NCBI GenBank assembly: GCA_914767715.1
Contig: OU612073.1
Span: forward strand, 2,480,001 to 2,544,000
Source of the DNA: Membranipora membranacea
Lineage: Eukaryota > Bryozoa > Gymnolaemata > Cheilostomatida > Membraniporidae
Reading direction: 5' to 3'
Length of the DNA: 64,000 nucleotides
The notes below the pieces were generated by a model. It had not been told where the DNA came from. It worked only from the letters and a program-made list of their open reading frames with translations, and did no database searches. Both the position numbers and the translations under genes were made by a program. The first letter of the stretch is position 1, and each line of letters starts with the position of its first letter. Below are positions 32,008 through 44,100 of this stretch, in pieces.

Positions 32008-34930
32008 TCTAAGCGTAAGAAACCAAGCATCAATAAACTCGTCTAACATTTATGAACAAAGTCTCTGCTACCATAACCGCATATGGAATACTATTAGCTC
32101 CCTATCTGAGATGAAGCCTGCATCCAGCAACAATTTGAGACTTCTACATCACAACGTAAGGTCACTATATAAAAAGATGTTTTATTATGAAAGCCTCAAT
32201 CTTTTTAAGTCAACCGACATTTTTTCTGTTTCTGAAACATGGCTCACTCCTGATATTCCAGATAGTTTTGTTGACTTGCCTGGATTCTCAATAGCTAGAT
32301 GTGACAGAAAATCTACAACCAAAACCCGGGGAGGCGGTGCTGCGCTCTTTGTAAAATCTTCATATAAATTCTCTATAATAAGTCAATTAAGTGTTAAACT
32401 GTCCAAATTTTGTGACTCGGTTTGGATAAAAATACCTTCCACAAACAACCAACACGGCTACATCATCGGATCAATTTATCTTCCCCCTGATGCTAACAAA
32501 ACCGAATTCATTACAATGATGAGCTCAATTCTTCATCAAAACCAATATGTTGGCCATAAGTTTATACTACTAGGAGATTTTAATATTAATTGGAATTCCT
32601 CATCAAACGAAAAAACACATTTAGAGCAGAGCTTCTTGTCTGCAGGGCTATTACAGCAAGTTAATGGGATTTCATACATTAGCCATTTAGGGAAAGAAAG
32701 CTTATTAGACCACAACTATGTGAACAGTGACATTAGCATTAATAGTTGCAAGATCCTGACATGCGATAGATCAATTTCTGATCACTATGCCACATACTTA
32801 GTAATTAATCAACATCATGCTATAAAACAGCCACGCAAACTAATTAGAACCAGAAATATTCACAGCATTAATCATGAGGAATTTTATAATGACTATTCGA
32901 AACTTCCACTACTGCAAACAGCAACTGACATGAACAAATCATTGCATCACCGCATGGAAAATATCGAAAACTTTATCTCTGACCTGATTGACAAGCATGC
33001 TCCAGTTAAAACAAAAAGAGTGCGAGGGGCTAAAAACCAGTGGCTTTTCCCTGATATTCAGCATCTCATTAATTTAAGAAACAAATTTCACAAGAGGGTA
33101 TTCAAGGATATACCTAATCCAGCTACAGCGCAAGTCAAACAGTTCAACAAGTTTCGAAACTTTGTTACAAATAAAATTAGGAATGCTAAGAAAGACTTTA
33201 TAAATGACTCGTTATCTAAAGATGAAAAAAGTTTTTTCACCTGCCTGAAATCACTGACAGGAAAGAAGAAATCCTCTGATCAAATCGAGAAAATTAGCTA
33301 TCAAAACTCTACCTACACCTCAAACTCTGACAAGGCAAATGCCCTTAATAGATATTTCACCACGGTCGCTGGACAATCGGTTTTTATTCCTAAGATCGAT
33401 CCACAACCTGACCTTTTCCATGGTCCAAGTTTCTCTTTCACATATGTTGAGAGCGAAACAATCTACAAACTGATAAAGTCCCTCAAACCAAATAAACGGG
33501 GTGGCTTGACCATGTTTCCAGCTTCCCTGTACCAAATTGTTGCAGACCTATTAGCTCTTCCCATAGCCCTGATCATTAACGAATACTACAAGAAATCAAT
33601 ATTCCCTGACTGCCTAAAAACAGCCCTGGTCACCCCACTCTTTAAGAAGGGCGATAAAACAGACCCTTGCAATTACAGACCAATTTCCAGTCTGCCAATC
33701 ATATCAAAGGTGTTTGAGCTAGATATGAAAAATCAAATTATGACCTTTATCGAAACACATCTTATACTCTCAGATCGACAATTCGGTTTTCGTAAGCACC
33801 ATTCTAGTGAACAGTTACTACTTTCTCTTTTACAAAATTGGAGAACAACGCTAGACAACCCTCAACCGAATTTCATAGGTGCACTGTCTTTGGACGTACG
33901 TAAAGCATTTGACACTATAAATCATGGACAACTCATCCACACTCTAAAGCGACTAAATTTTGCAGAGTCAACAACAAAATTATTTACATCCTATCTTTCA
34001 CATCGAACCCAAATCATGAAAGTTGATCATGATCAGTCCAGTGCACTACCGATTACATGTGGAGTACCCCAAGGAAGTGTTCTAGGTCCAATCTTATTCA
34101 ATCTTGCTATCAATGATCTCCTTAACAAGCACAAAACTGCATTCGCTTACGCTGATGACACCGTTATTTACTGCACAGCAACAGATATCCATACCTTAAT
34201 GGATAAATCTGAGTCATTGATGACAGAAGTATCGAATTGGTATTCAAACAATCTCCTTCAACTCAACTTATCCAAAACTCAATACTGTATTTTCTCAAAT
34301 AGGAAAGTAGAAGATTTTTACCAAATCCAAATAAACAATTTGAAAATAGAATCCAAGCATTCACTCAATCTTCTTGGAGTTATTCTTGATTCAGAACTTA
34401 GTTTAACCCCTCAGGCTAATGCCACCGCCTCTAATGCAAACAAAATGGTCTACTTGTTATCAAAACTAAAAAAATACATGACAGTAGAAAACTCATTGAA
34501 GACTTACAAATCACTGATCAGACCTATAGTAGAATACTGCTCATCATTGTACCTTGATGGTTTAGCCAAAAATTCAGAAACATTAGAAAAAGTACAAAAT
34601 AAAGCAATCAGAATCATAACTTCAGCCCCCAAACAATTTTCTGTCACATCTGGCCGCTTGCTCCTAAATTTACATACTCTCCACAGTAGAAGGAATTTTC
34701 TTGTTCACAATTTTGTCAAATCGAGGGTCCATAAAGGCCGTGCATCCAAGCACATACTTCATCTCGTTAGCAAATCAAACAGACATACACGATCACTTCG
34801 TAGCAACTGTGCAATAATTAAACCCTCATTTAGATCAAACCTAGGCAAATCAGCCTTTTTAAATATTTTTCATACATTTGTAACTAAATCAACCAAGCCT
34901 CATGAATCATTATCATTTAATCCCACCTAA
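32000..34930 (+). CDS. LINE ORF2: APE endonuclease and reverse transcriptase (976 aa)
   Basis: N-terminal endonuclease: LLHHNVRSL, SETWLTPD, GDFNINW (about residue 192) and the catalytic SDHY (about 259). Reverse transcriptase: VTPLFKKGDKTDPCNYRPIS, DVRKAFDTI, GVPQGSVLGP and catalytic FAYADDT (about 714-720). The C-terminal domain follows (YKSLIRPIVEYCSSLY, a typical LINE thumb/tail motif). It nicks target DNA and primes cDNA synthesis there. No internal stop, so it may be active or only recently silent. Confidence 0.95.
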   Translation: MANLSVRNQASINSSNIYEQSLCYHNRIWNTISSLSEMKPASSNNLRLLHHNVRSLYKKMFYYESLNLFKSTDIFSVSETWLTPDIPDSFVDLPGFSIARCDRKSTTKTRGGGAALFVKSSYKFSIISQLSVKLSKFCDSVWIKIPSTNNQHGYIIGSIYLPPDANKTEFITMMSSILHQNQYVGHKFILLGDFNINWNSSSNEKTHLEQSFLSAGLLQQVNGISYISHLGKESLLDHNYVNSDISINSCKILTCDRSISDHYATYLVINQHHAIKQPRKLIRTRNIHSINHEEFYNDYSKLPLLQTATDMNKSLHHRMENIENFISDLIDKHAPVKTKRVRGAKNQWLFPDIQHLINLRNKFHKRVFKDIPNPATAQVKQFNKFRNFVTNKIRNAKKDFINDSLSKDEKSFFTCLKSLTGKKKSSDQIEKISYQNSTYTSNSDKANALNRYFTTVAGQSVFIPKIDPQPDLFHGPSFSFTYVESETIYKLIKSLKPNKRGGLTMFPASLYQIVADLLALPIALIINEYYKKSIFPDCLKTALVTPLFKKGDKTDPCNYRPISSLPIISKVFELDMKNQIMTFIETHLILSDRQFGFRKHHSSEQLLLSLLQNWRTTLDNPQPNFIGALSLDVRKAFDTINHGQLIHTLKRLNFAESTTKLFTSYLSHRTQIMKVDHDQSSALPITCGVPQGSVLGPILFNLAINDLLNKHKTAFAYADDTVIYCTATDIHTLMDKSESLMTEVSNWYSNNLLQLNLSKTQYCIFSNRKVEDFYQIQINNLKIESKHSLNLLGVILDSELSLTPQANATASNANKMVYLLSKLKKYMTVENSLKTYKSLIRPIVEYCSSLYLDGLAKNSETLEKVQNKAIRIITSAPKQFSVTSGRLLLNLHTLHSRRNFLVHNFVKSRVHKGRASKHILHLVSKSNRHTRSLRSNCAIIKPSFRSNLGKSAFLNIFHTFVTKSTKPHESLSFNPT

Positions 34931-35228
34931 TGTTGTTAACTTGTATTTTTGTTTGCCACTCTCTGTTTCTTCTTTTCTTTTTTCATCTTATTCATGCAAT
35001 TTATGATACCATGCTTTCATTATCCTACACACTATATAGTGTGTAACACCCTACCACTTATATCTTTTTATTCAAGTCATTTTTTGTATCTATGTTAATG
35101 TGTTGTTGTTGTTAAATCTTTTATTTCATGTAATATTGAACCTCAAAATTACACGAAGGAACTGTTAATGTGTATGAGGTCAACAAGTTATTTTTAATTT
35201 GCTTTAATTATAAACTTTTAGAAAACCT

Positions 35229-35258
35229 CAATAAATAAATAAATAAATAAATAAATTT
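35229..35258 (+). repeat. (AAAT)n 3' tail of the LINE
   Basis: About seven AAAT units directly after the 3' UTR; such short tandem tails end several LINE clades. Confidence 0.85.
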
Positions 35259-36186
35259 GATGTCTAACAGAATCAGTCTAATTATTCAATATAAAAACAA
35301 CAAACTGTCTGATCTCCTGCAATTTAGTTTTCACAGCTTGGGAGTTGTCCTGACCTATCAAATTCTCAGTCTGCGCATGTGCGAACTGTTGAGGCATACG
35401 TTCGTCTCTGCAGCATAGGGCTTGAACTAATTCACCTAGTCTGAGTACCTAAATTGGGAAAACAATGGAAACCCATAATTTGGAAATATTTGGGCCTAAA
35501 TGGAACACTGGTTTTGATATCTCATAACCTTGAACCCTGGGAGTTGCCTTTCTTGATGGAAGGCAGCGCCACTACTGCTGTGCTGCAGAGATAGACTATG
35601 TCACAAGGCTATCCTGCAAGCAGAATGTCAAATTCTTGGAAGTTGTATAAAGGTAGATAACTTGCCCGCTACATTTAGATTAAGCATTCCAATGAGTAGT
35701 ATTGGAGCTCTGCACCGGTCACCCACCTGAAGGTTCATTTTTACCATGGATCCTCGGCAATGGAAAACAAATCCTCAGAGGAAAAATATTTGTGATAGGC
35801 AAAATAATGTTCTAGTTCTTTTCCAAGGACAATACTGATCAAATGAATACTTTTGAACTAAATATCAGTAGCATTGTTCTGGTTTATTTCTTCTATTGGA
35901 TGGGTTGAGGAAGCTGCCTCTCTTTCTCAAACCAAATCCTTACTCTAGCTAGTCAAGGAGTTAAAGACTTAAACTCCTTGCTCTAGTTTAACTCATTGTT
36001 GTAAATGTATTGTAACTGTTCATTCATGCAATGAACTCCATTGATTCGTGTACCACAGGTTCACTACCCACTGTACGACTCTGAGGGTAAAATCAGGATG
36101 TCTGTCTCTGTTTGGGCTTTATTTTTTTTTTAATTTATTGGGATATATTGGTGAGTAAGTGCTGAGCAAGGATGGTCACACATTGC
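35259..36186. other. interval without a recognised gene
   Basis: No ORF or repeat structure that I can support. Confidence 0.4.
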
Positions 36187-37532
36187 AGCCTAGGCGGAAA
36201 CACTTCAGTTCGTCCCTGTTTCCAGTTCGTCCCTGTTTTTGTTTCGTCCCTTGTTGGTTCGTCCCTTATTCAGTTCGTTCTAGTTTTCAGTTCGTCGTCA
36301 TGCAGTGTCAAGGTTACATTTTGAGTGAGCCCAAGCCAGAGACATTGATACAAGCTCCCTATTACTATGGCCCAAGCATGGGCCTCTGTAGCCTGTCTTA
36401 AAAGCTTGTTAAGACAGGCAGACAGTATCAACCACCCATATGCTGGACATTGGCAAAGTAAAGACAAGAAAGTCCCATGGGCCCAAGTTGTTTGTAGGCT
36501 TTAACACGAAGGTTGGTGGACTGTTGTGGCGGTATGGTTCTTTTTATGAAGCCTAGTGTTGTAGAGGTTTTGCTGGTAATGTGCTCAATATGAGAGTTCC
36601 ATTTCAGATCTTCTTGTACTTTTACTCCTAGGTATTTGATGGTGTCAACCTTGGGGATGACTTCCTGGTGTAGTTGGTAGGAGGGGGGCTCTGTCTTTGT
36701 CTACTGAATCGGACAAACTCACATTTGGAGGGGTGGAACTCCATGTTCCAGTTGAGTTCCCATTTCTCCGGCTTGCGCAGATCTTCCTTGAGCTGGTACG
36801 TGTGATTTATCAGCCGTGGCATATATGATTGTGTCATCTGCGAAGAGTCTCACGTGGGATGTAACTGAGCTAGGAAGATCGTTTATGTAAAGCAGGAAGA
36901 GGGATGGGCCAATGACAGAGCCATGTGGTACACCAGAGGTCACAGCACATAGATCAGATGAGACTCCTTGCAATGTGACAGCTTGGGTTCGGTTTCTGAG
37001 GAAGGATGCAGTCCAGTTAGTGATTTGGTCGCTTATACCAGGTGATTTCATCTTCTGGAGGCAGGCATGCATCAACTTCCTTTCCTGCATCAAGATCTTT
37101 CTTTGAGGGTGAAGTATTTTGTTGCCTTCTATGTACTTCATTATATGGCTGGTGACGATATGTTCCATCAATTTGCTTGCAATGCATGTATAGCTGATAG
37201 GTCGATAGTTCTCTGGTCAGCTCCTGTCTCCCTTCTTGAAGATGGGTGTGACATCCGCATGTCTCCAGTCATCGGGGACAGAGCAGTACTGATGCTGCTT
37301 CTTTCAATCCTCTGGCACTTATCCCGTCGGGCCCGGAGGCTTTATTAGGTTTACGCAGATTGTCTCTCTTGATTTTGAAAATCGATGTATGAAAAATAAG
37401 GGAGCACAACTCCTATAACTGAGTTCAACCAAATATAGGGACGAACTGAGAAAAGACGAACATGTGCAGGGACGAAACAAAATTGGGGACGAAACAATAG
37501 TGGGGACGAAACGAATGGCATTCGCCTAGGCT
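36187..37532. mobile_element. inverted-repeat element with TTCGTCCC arrays
   Basis: The left end reads AGCCTAGGCGGAA and the right end is its inverted match. Just inside the left end (36208-36300), (G/T)TTCGTCCC-type motifs occur six times; inside the right end (37438-37516) the reverse complement GGGACGAA(A/C) occurs five times. Repeated subterminal motifs in opposite directions are usual for transposase binding sites in DNA transposons. No transposase is seen; the interior carries a decayed reverse transcriptase. Target duplication unclear. Confidence 0.65.
36540..37380 (-). pseudogene. decayed LINE reverse transcriptase fragment
   Basis: The minus strand shows RT motifs across shifted frames: KITNWTASFLRNRTQAV-like, TSGVPHGSVIGPSLFLLYINDLP, VRLFADDTIIYATADKS, and then the usual downstream LRKPEKWELNWNMEFHPSKCE. 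Frames change and stops occur, so it is dead. It sits inside the inverted-repeat element and has the opposite direction to the intact LINE. Confidence 0.85.
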
Positions 37533-39424
37533 TGTCAATTCATTTGGCTAAACTAATGATCAAATTCTCCTTTACAATGTTTACAAATCACGATTGTGGT
37601 GGTTATGTGCTCTTGAGGCCTACAGTACCCTTGATTTACCTATAATAGTAGTTATCTCATTGATACCTGAGACTTGCAAGCATGTGTTTTGTGCGGCGTG
37701 AATGGAGGAGCTGTTTTGAACCACTAGTAGTACAATGTATGTACTAGTAATTGGATGTACCGGCTGGTGAGACTGACTGGGTCCAAGTGAGCGGGTTATA
37801 ACTGAGATACTTTTACACACAACCTGTAGTAATTAAAATATTATTACACTCAACTAAGGCTTTCTGCATTGATAGCTACTGAGTCATCATCATAATTACT
37901 GTATGCTATTCTCAACTGTATTTATTCCAGTCATTATCTCCTCCAACCAGCACAATAGCACACTATTTAAGTTGTAACTTGGAAAAGGTAGGGTCAAAAC
38001 ATTGGCATAGCTCTGGGAACTGGCGCGTTCTGGGCTGTCGCTGACACATAGTCGGAAAACCCTTGCTGGCATTCTGGGATGCCATCGGCTTAGCCGGGAA
38101 AACCCATGGCTGGTGGTATTCCACTACATATATCGAGCACACATACAGATGGTCAACTGGCCATTACAACTAACTAGCTCACTTATCTGACCTAACAAGG
38201 TTACACACTTATCATACACCATTGGTATCCAATCCATTCATACTCTCACCTGGACATACTGACAGACCCACTCGACAACTATCTCTCTGGTAATTATTAT
38301 TTACATCTAAACCTTCTTGCATACTGATATAAATCTTAGCTGGGCTAAGTTGAACCACCTTGCGATTAGCATCCAACCACGTATCACAATAACAAAGCTT
38401 TACTGATCCGCAGGTTAGGCCTGGGTTCAATCAAGGACATTGAACAGATCTCAGATATTTCTGTAACCAGTATGCACCATTATTAGAAAATTTGACCAGG
38501 AACTTGTGTTGAATGATTGGGATCATAGGACTGCTGCAGTTCCTGATTTTGGGCTTGGTGTGGGTGGGGGTGGGAAGGATGGAAGCTCTACTTGCTTTGC
38601 AGTTGACAGTTTGGAGTGAACATAACTTTTAACTGCTAATGATGGATCATTTATCATACCCGAAACACTTTCTTATTGGTTAGAACATATTGTTGTGATG
38701 TTGCTTTGAAATGTGTCAATATGACCAAACCAATCAGAAAGTGTTTCGGGTATGATAAATGATCCATCTTTGGCAGTTAAAAGTTCTGTTCACTCCAAAC
38801 AGTCAACTGCAAAGCAAATAGAGCTTCCCACCCCCCATCCACACCAAGCCCAAAATTAGGAACTGCAACAGTCCTATGATTGGGGTCGGAATTACTAGAA
38901 TAGAAAAAGGCCTACTTTGTCAGTTCAACAGTTGTGATTCTATTTATCCACCTCCACATGACTTATCTGTGTGTACATTCCTGTCTGTAGATGAGATTTA
39001 AAAATTCTGGTCCTAAATCAAGCCATTTGTGCATCTTGAGCAAAGTTACAGCGGACAGTGAGAGGGCATACATACTACCGAAAGACCTCAAAAATATAAA
39101 GTCTGACAGCTAGGTCTGCAGTAGTTATGCAACATTTTTACACTGAAAAAATTTAGCACTTCTGTGTAAAAAATTATGTATCATTCATTTTACACATTGC
39201 CCCCCCCCTTCTAGTCTATGAGGTATCAAAACCTAGTGCTGTACCAACCTTATACGCTACCACGTCTTTCTGTAGATTAGAACAACCATCAGGCCGAGAA
39301 AAATTTGTGTGTGTTTATCTATGCAATGAATCAAATGTATCGTCTATTTTCAGCACCTATGCAGAAGCTTTGGTGCAGCTTGATGTGATGGCGATGTTAT
39401 TGCCGTGCTGTTATTTCCGCTAAT
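37533..39424. other. interval upstream of the MINDY-4 gene
   Basis: Apart from the hAT-like foldback element I see no gene. It should contain the MINDY-4 promoter; no clear TATA box or CpG-rich core could be chosen. Confidence 0.4.
38524..38878. mobile_element. foldback MITE with hAT-like 8-bp target duplication
   Basis: 355 bp that fold almost end to end: the left arm (CATAGGACTG...) and right arm (...CAGTCCTATG) pair over about 160 bp each with few mismatches around a ~40-bp loop. Flanks are ATTGGGAT (38516-38523) and ATTGGGGT (38879-38886), an 8-bp duplication with one mismatch, as hAT elements make. No coding capacity. Confidence 0.8.
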
Positions 39425-41116
39425 ATGACGGTAGCTGTTCAAATCTTAGAGAGTGTGTCATTATCGCTGGTCAGAGAGTTTCTGAAACGAAAGGTGAGCC
39501 TAAAATCAGTATTAAAATGAGTTTTAACAGCCGCAAAATGAAATACAGGAATATATAACAGGAATTAACATCTTAACATCTGTACAGCGTAAATAACCGA
39601 CTTGCTGTAATGGACGGATGGGCCGAGACATTTTTGAGGACAGTTGCTGATTCTGATGACCGATAAGTCACTTCTGTGTTTCTCATATCGGGTAACCTTG
39701 TTTTACTATCCTGTCTTTCCTTGACTTTGTTGTTATCGCTACGAAATCAACAAAGTCATTCAAAGCGGCCATCAGTATGTCATACCCACGATTGCCATAA
39801 GATTCGGTTTTCTAAGATGCATGTTACTTACTTGCTTGCTTACTTACTTTCTTACTTACTTACCCACTCACTCATTTACTTAGCTACTCACTTACTAACT
39901 TACCTACCTACCCACTTACTTACTTACCTACTCACTTACCAACCTACCTACTCACTCACCAACCTACCTACCCACTTACTTAGTTACCTACTCACTTACC
40001 TACTTACTCACCTACTTACTTACTGACTTGTTGCCAGGGCTTGTCCTCCACATACCATGAGCTGGATAAGGAGTATCCTCGAGATGAGAGAAGCATCACT
40101 AACAGAACAGAGCTAGCTCGTATTCTACACATGGAGCGACTGCTCAAGCGTAACAAAGTAAGTCACATTATATCTTACTCAATTGTAAGGTAAGTCACTT
40201 GGGCCAAGTTCTACTCATCGCCTAACTTCCCCTAGACGGCTACTGAGCACATCCGAATATTATAAAGTTCATACTCAATTGGAAAGTAACTCACTTGGCT
40301 AAGTTCTACACATCACCTAACTTCCCTTAGACCGCCACTGAGCATGAGCATATCCAAAACCAGCTGTATACAATATCTAGGCCCATTCTATCAGCTTCAG
40401 GTTAAGTAGGCTAAGGCATCACACATATATCTGTTCTGTTCCAATTATTATAATTGGCTGGGTATTGGAGGGCAGGAATATCTACGTTTTCAATCATGTT
40501 TAGCCGCACGGTGAAAACTATAAACCTATCTTCATGTAAGGATGAGTAAGTATTTTAAACATGACTGTCTGTTAATGGCATGAGTTTTTTAAAGTTATTT
40601 AAACGGACAGTTTTCTGAGCCCCGATTTGAGCTTATGTTCGGAGTTGTCCTCAACAGTTGGGCACTCTTTAACCCCCACAGCATAGGAAAAACAGTTGAA
40701 ATTGGTGTATCTTGGAAAGTCTTATAATAGGATAAAATCTATGCAATGTATATATATATATATATATATTGCATTGATTTATATGTATGTATTGCATTGA
40801 TTTTATATATATATATATATACACACATTTGTGCAATAAAGTGTCATATATTATATATCCCACTATTGTACCCATAAAAACCCTGGACAATGAGTGATTC
40901 ATATATATATATATGTATATAGTGGCTATCAGTGTGTAGGGCATATCTTTGCATTGGAGTGTCAGGCTATTTTATCTACCATTAATTACTATTGGGTTAA
41001 GGATGCCCAACATGATTATTTAAGAGGATTTAAGACTGATTTTTTGTGGGTCATATAGAATGACTCCTTATTTTTGAGTGACACTGAGTTGACACTTAAA
41101 AGCACAGATTTGAATC

Positions 41117-41162
<46 letters not shown>

Positions 41163-44100
41163 CTATATTTAGGAAATGGAGCAGCCTGTCAGGACAATGT
41201 TGGAGGTGATAGCTCGTTATTTGATTGACCCGGATGAAGAGCCTGAGTTGCCGGGTCGGAGGGAACAGGAGAAGGATGATGTGTATAGTTATCAGCCCCC
41301 TCTAGTCAGACCAAAAAGTCAAAGACGTGTCAGTAATGCGCATAACGGTATGTTCACATTTCTACTCGCGCAGCAACAAAGTCGTGGCTTTTCCCATCTT
41401 GAATTAGAAAACCCCTTTCTTGCTCAAAATTTATGCTGGTCCTTCGGAAAACCACTATGATGTAAATACTAAATTATTGAAGTTACTGCTTCTCAGAAGG
41501 CTCAATTTAAAGCTAGCTTACATGTATTCAACGCCTTTAGCTCATATAGACTTCAACTAGTCAAAATTTAGTGCTAGTTAGTTTAGTGCTAAATTAATAA
41601 TAATTCCGCTACGGTATTCAAGTGATGATTGATTGATTCTGTCGCTCTTATGATTGTCTCTTATCGAGCAGATTGGGCAAACTTTGTTGACCTTTCGATA
41701 ATTTGCTGTCGACTCTTGATCCAACACGGGCCTTCTGCCAATCAAATTAATCTCCCTGATCGTCCAAGCCCACCCTGAACAGGACATTAACTCATGTCTG
41801 CAGCACAACTCTGGTCTATACTACTGTTTGGAAGTTCACTGCTATAGGAGGTAACTCCGAACGCTTGGTTTTGAGATTTATACAGTCAATAAGGACTGGC
41901 TATCGCGTATGTTTTGGCGTTATTATAATTATCAATGTTTACTTGTACATTTAGAGCCTCTAGACAGAGACCTGGGTCTGATGATAACAGAGGATGACCT
42001 TGACACTGAACTCATCGCTGGTAGAGGTATGCAGGACGTGTATCAGTCTGATATACCACAACCTTCACCGGAGGAGATAACTCAAACACAACAACATCAC
42101 AGGACAAATAAGCACAGAAAGTCTCGGAAACAAAGCAATCAAAATTCACATCAGAAGGTAATTAAACACCATGGTCTCTACTATATGCTCTCTTGGTAAG
42201 ACCTGAGCTCTGGTCCAATCCTTTAATATTTTCTGGGTAAGACCTGACCTGTTAAAAGGTGTTTTAAATAAAGGAATAAGACTTGATATAAGGTGTGCCC
42301 ATATGAATGATTTTGTGTAATAAACTCCCACCCTCTATTTGTTAGTTTACTGCTTTCACTTTGAACAGTGTGCCCATAACCTTCTCCAACATTCTGGTTT
42401 GTCTAATTTTTGTTTCATATTTTAGCCGGACCAACAGGAAGCAAACAACCTTCAAACCAAACATTCAGGTCACCTCACTGCTGGTTTTGGTGAGGGAAAA
42501 CAGGTTCCGAACCTGACACAACAGAGCAGCACATTCATATCAGAAACTGATCAAAATGGGGACACAACTTCAGACACACCAACAGGAAGTGATGAAAGTG
42601 AGACCACGCCCTCCAGTCTCTCAAATCAAGACAGCGGCAAAGGTAATAGCAAATACGCAACAAGCAAGTTATCCAGAAAATTTATTTGCATTTTCTTCAA
42701 CAATTCTGGTAGTTACAGGTACAGGCATTTAGATCCTTGATACAAATCACATCACAGGTCAGATTCCTCAGTTGTCTTTATGAGTGACAAGCAAGTCTAG
42801 GGTGACAAGTCACCATACTTTATGCCAAGGAAGAGTCAAGCCACAACTTGTAACTTATGACCGCAGGACTTCTTATGTCTATCTTGATCCGTACCTGATA
42901 CATGTTAGCGAAGTGTTATTGTTAATTTGGTTGCAGACATTTCACCCGCTCCGACAAATACAACTGTTGAATGTCCAGAAGAACCACCACCAGCTCCTCC
43001 TCCACAGGACATGGATACAAAGGAAACACCCGAGGTCACTGCCGAGGTCAAACTCAAACCTAAACCCCCTCCGAAAATGCCTGATTATCTCAACTCAACA
43101 ATGAAGAATAATCTGGAGAAGTCAATGGAGTTACTGAGACAGAGAAGAATGAGTCAACTGAAGCTGGACTCTGTCATCGGTGCTACTAATCAGGAGGTGA
43201 GATGATAGATGTTAGATGTTCTTAACGGCAACCAGGGTTTCTCAGCAATGCATAAATGGGTAGTGAATACTGTGCTAAGCAGCATCAGCTTTGCGAATGA
43301 CGCCATACAAAGTCAAAGTAGTTGCTGACTCTTAGCTGAGTTACACTTCAGTTTAGGGGAGGTTCAAAGACATTGCTGTAATAATGATAGAACGCAAAAA
43401 AAGTATACCTTTCCATATAAACCAATCATACACAATGGTGTTAAAAATAGAGTTGTGGAAGGATTAAAAGATTTGTCAAGATGCTTCCGTTAAATTGATA
43501 ATTGGGCAAAGGTCAATTCTCATAATGCGGCAAAAATTATCTGAATCGCTTAGTAATAGTTGCCTCTCAATGAAGTATGACTTCAATAACCTGTAATGCA
43601 TAACACTCGCAATAACATTTTTGTCACCAAACCCGCTAACCCGCTTAAATAACAGGAGCACTGTAATTGTGAGGACAGTTCTTTGTAAATAAAAAGCTGA
43701 TTTTTGTTATACCGGATAACAAAACATATGCCACCTTAAATTTGTTAATTCACTAAGTCACTAATTTATATACAGAGTTGTGTAGACGAGGATCACAACG
43801 AAGCAGACAGGGGAGATAAAGCCAAAAATGAGCGTCTGACTGAAACAGACACAAACGATGACAGTAATACAGAGCTAGAAGATGACAGCTATAGTCCTAG
43901 GATAATCAGGTGGGTTATTTAATGGGAGAGGTATGGGTTGATGGCGCTAATTAGCAGGACCGCTTTTCACTGCTCTCGTCCCATAGCTCATCCCACTACA
44001 CCATTGCCACCCTATGCAACACAGCGTACATGTTAGGGCTGTTTGCCTTAGGGCCTGCTACACAGGCCGATGTTTGGCATCTATTAGCATCGACATAGGC

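Larger units (their letters stand above)
30662..35258 (+). mobile_element. non-LTR retrotransposon (LINE, Jockey/CR1-like), nearly intact
   Basis: ORF1 (two overlapping frames), an intact 976-codon ORF2 with APE-type endonuclease and reverse transcriptase, a ~300-bp 3' UTR and an (AAAT)n tail at 35229-35258. The 3' microsatellite tail, APE endonuclease and lack of RNase H fit the Jockey/CR1/L2 group broadly; clade not settled. The true 5' end and target duplication were not found. Confidence 0.9.

Noticed and set aside
36912-37348. Plus-strand ORFs of 64 and 93 codons
   Set aside because: Antisense shadows of the decayed reverse transcriptase.
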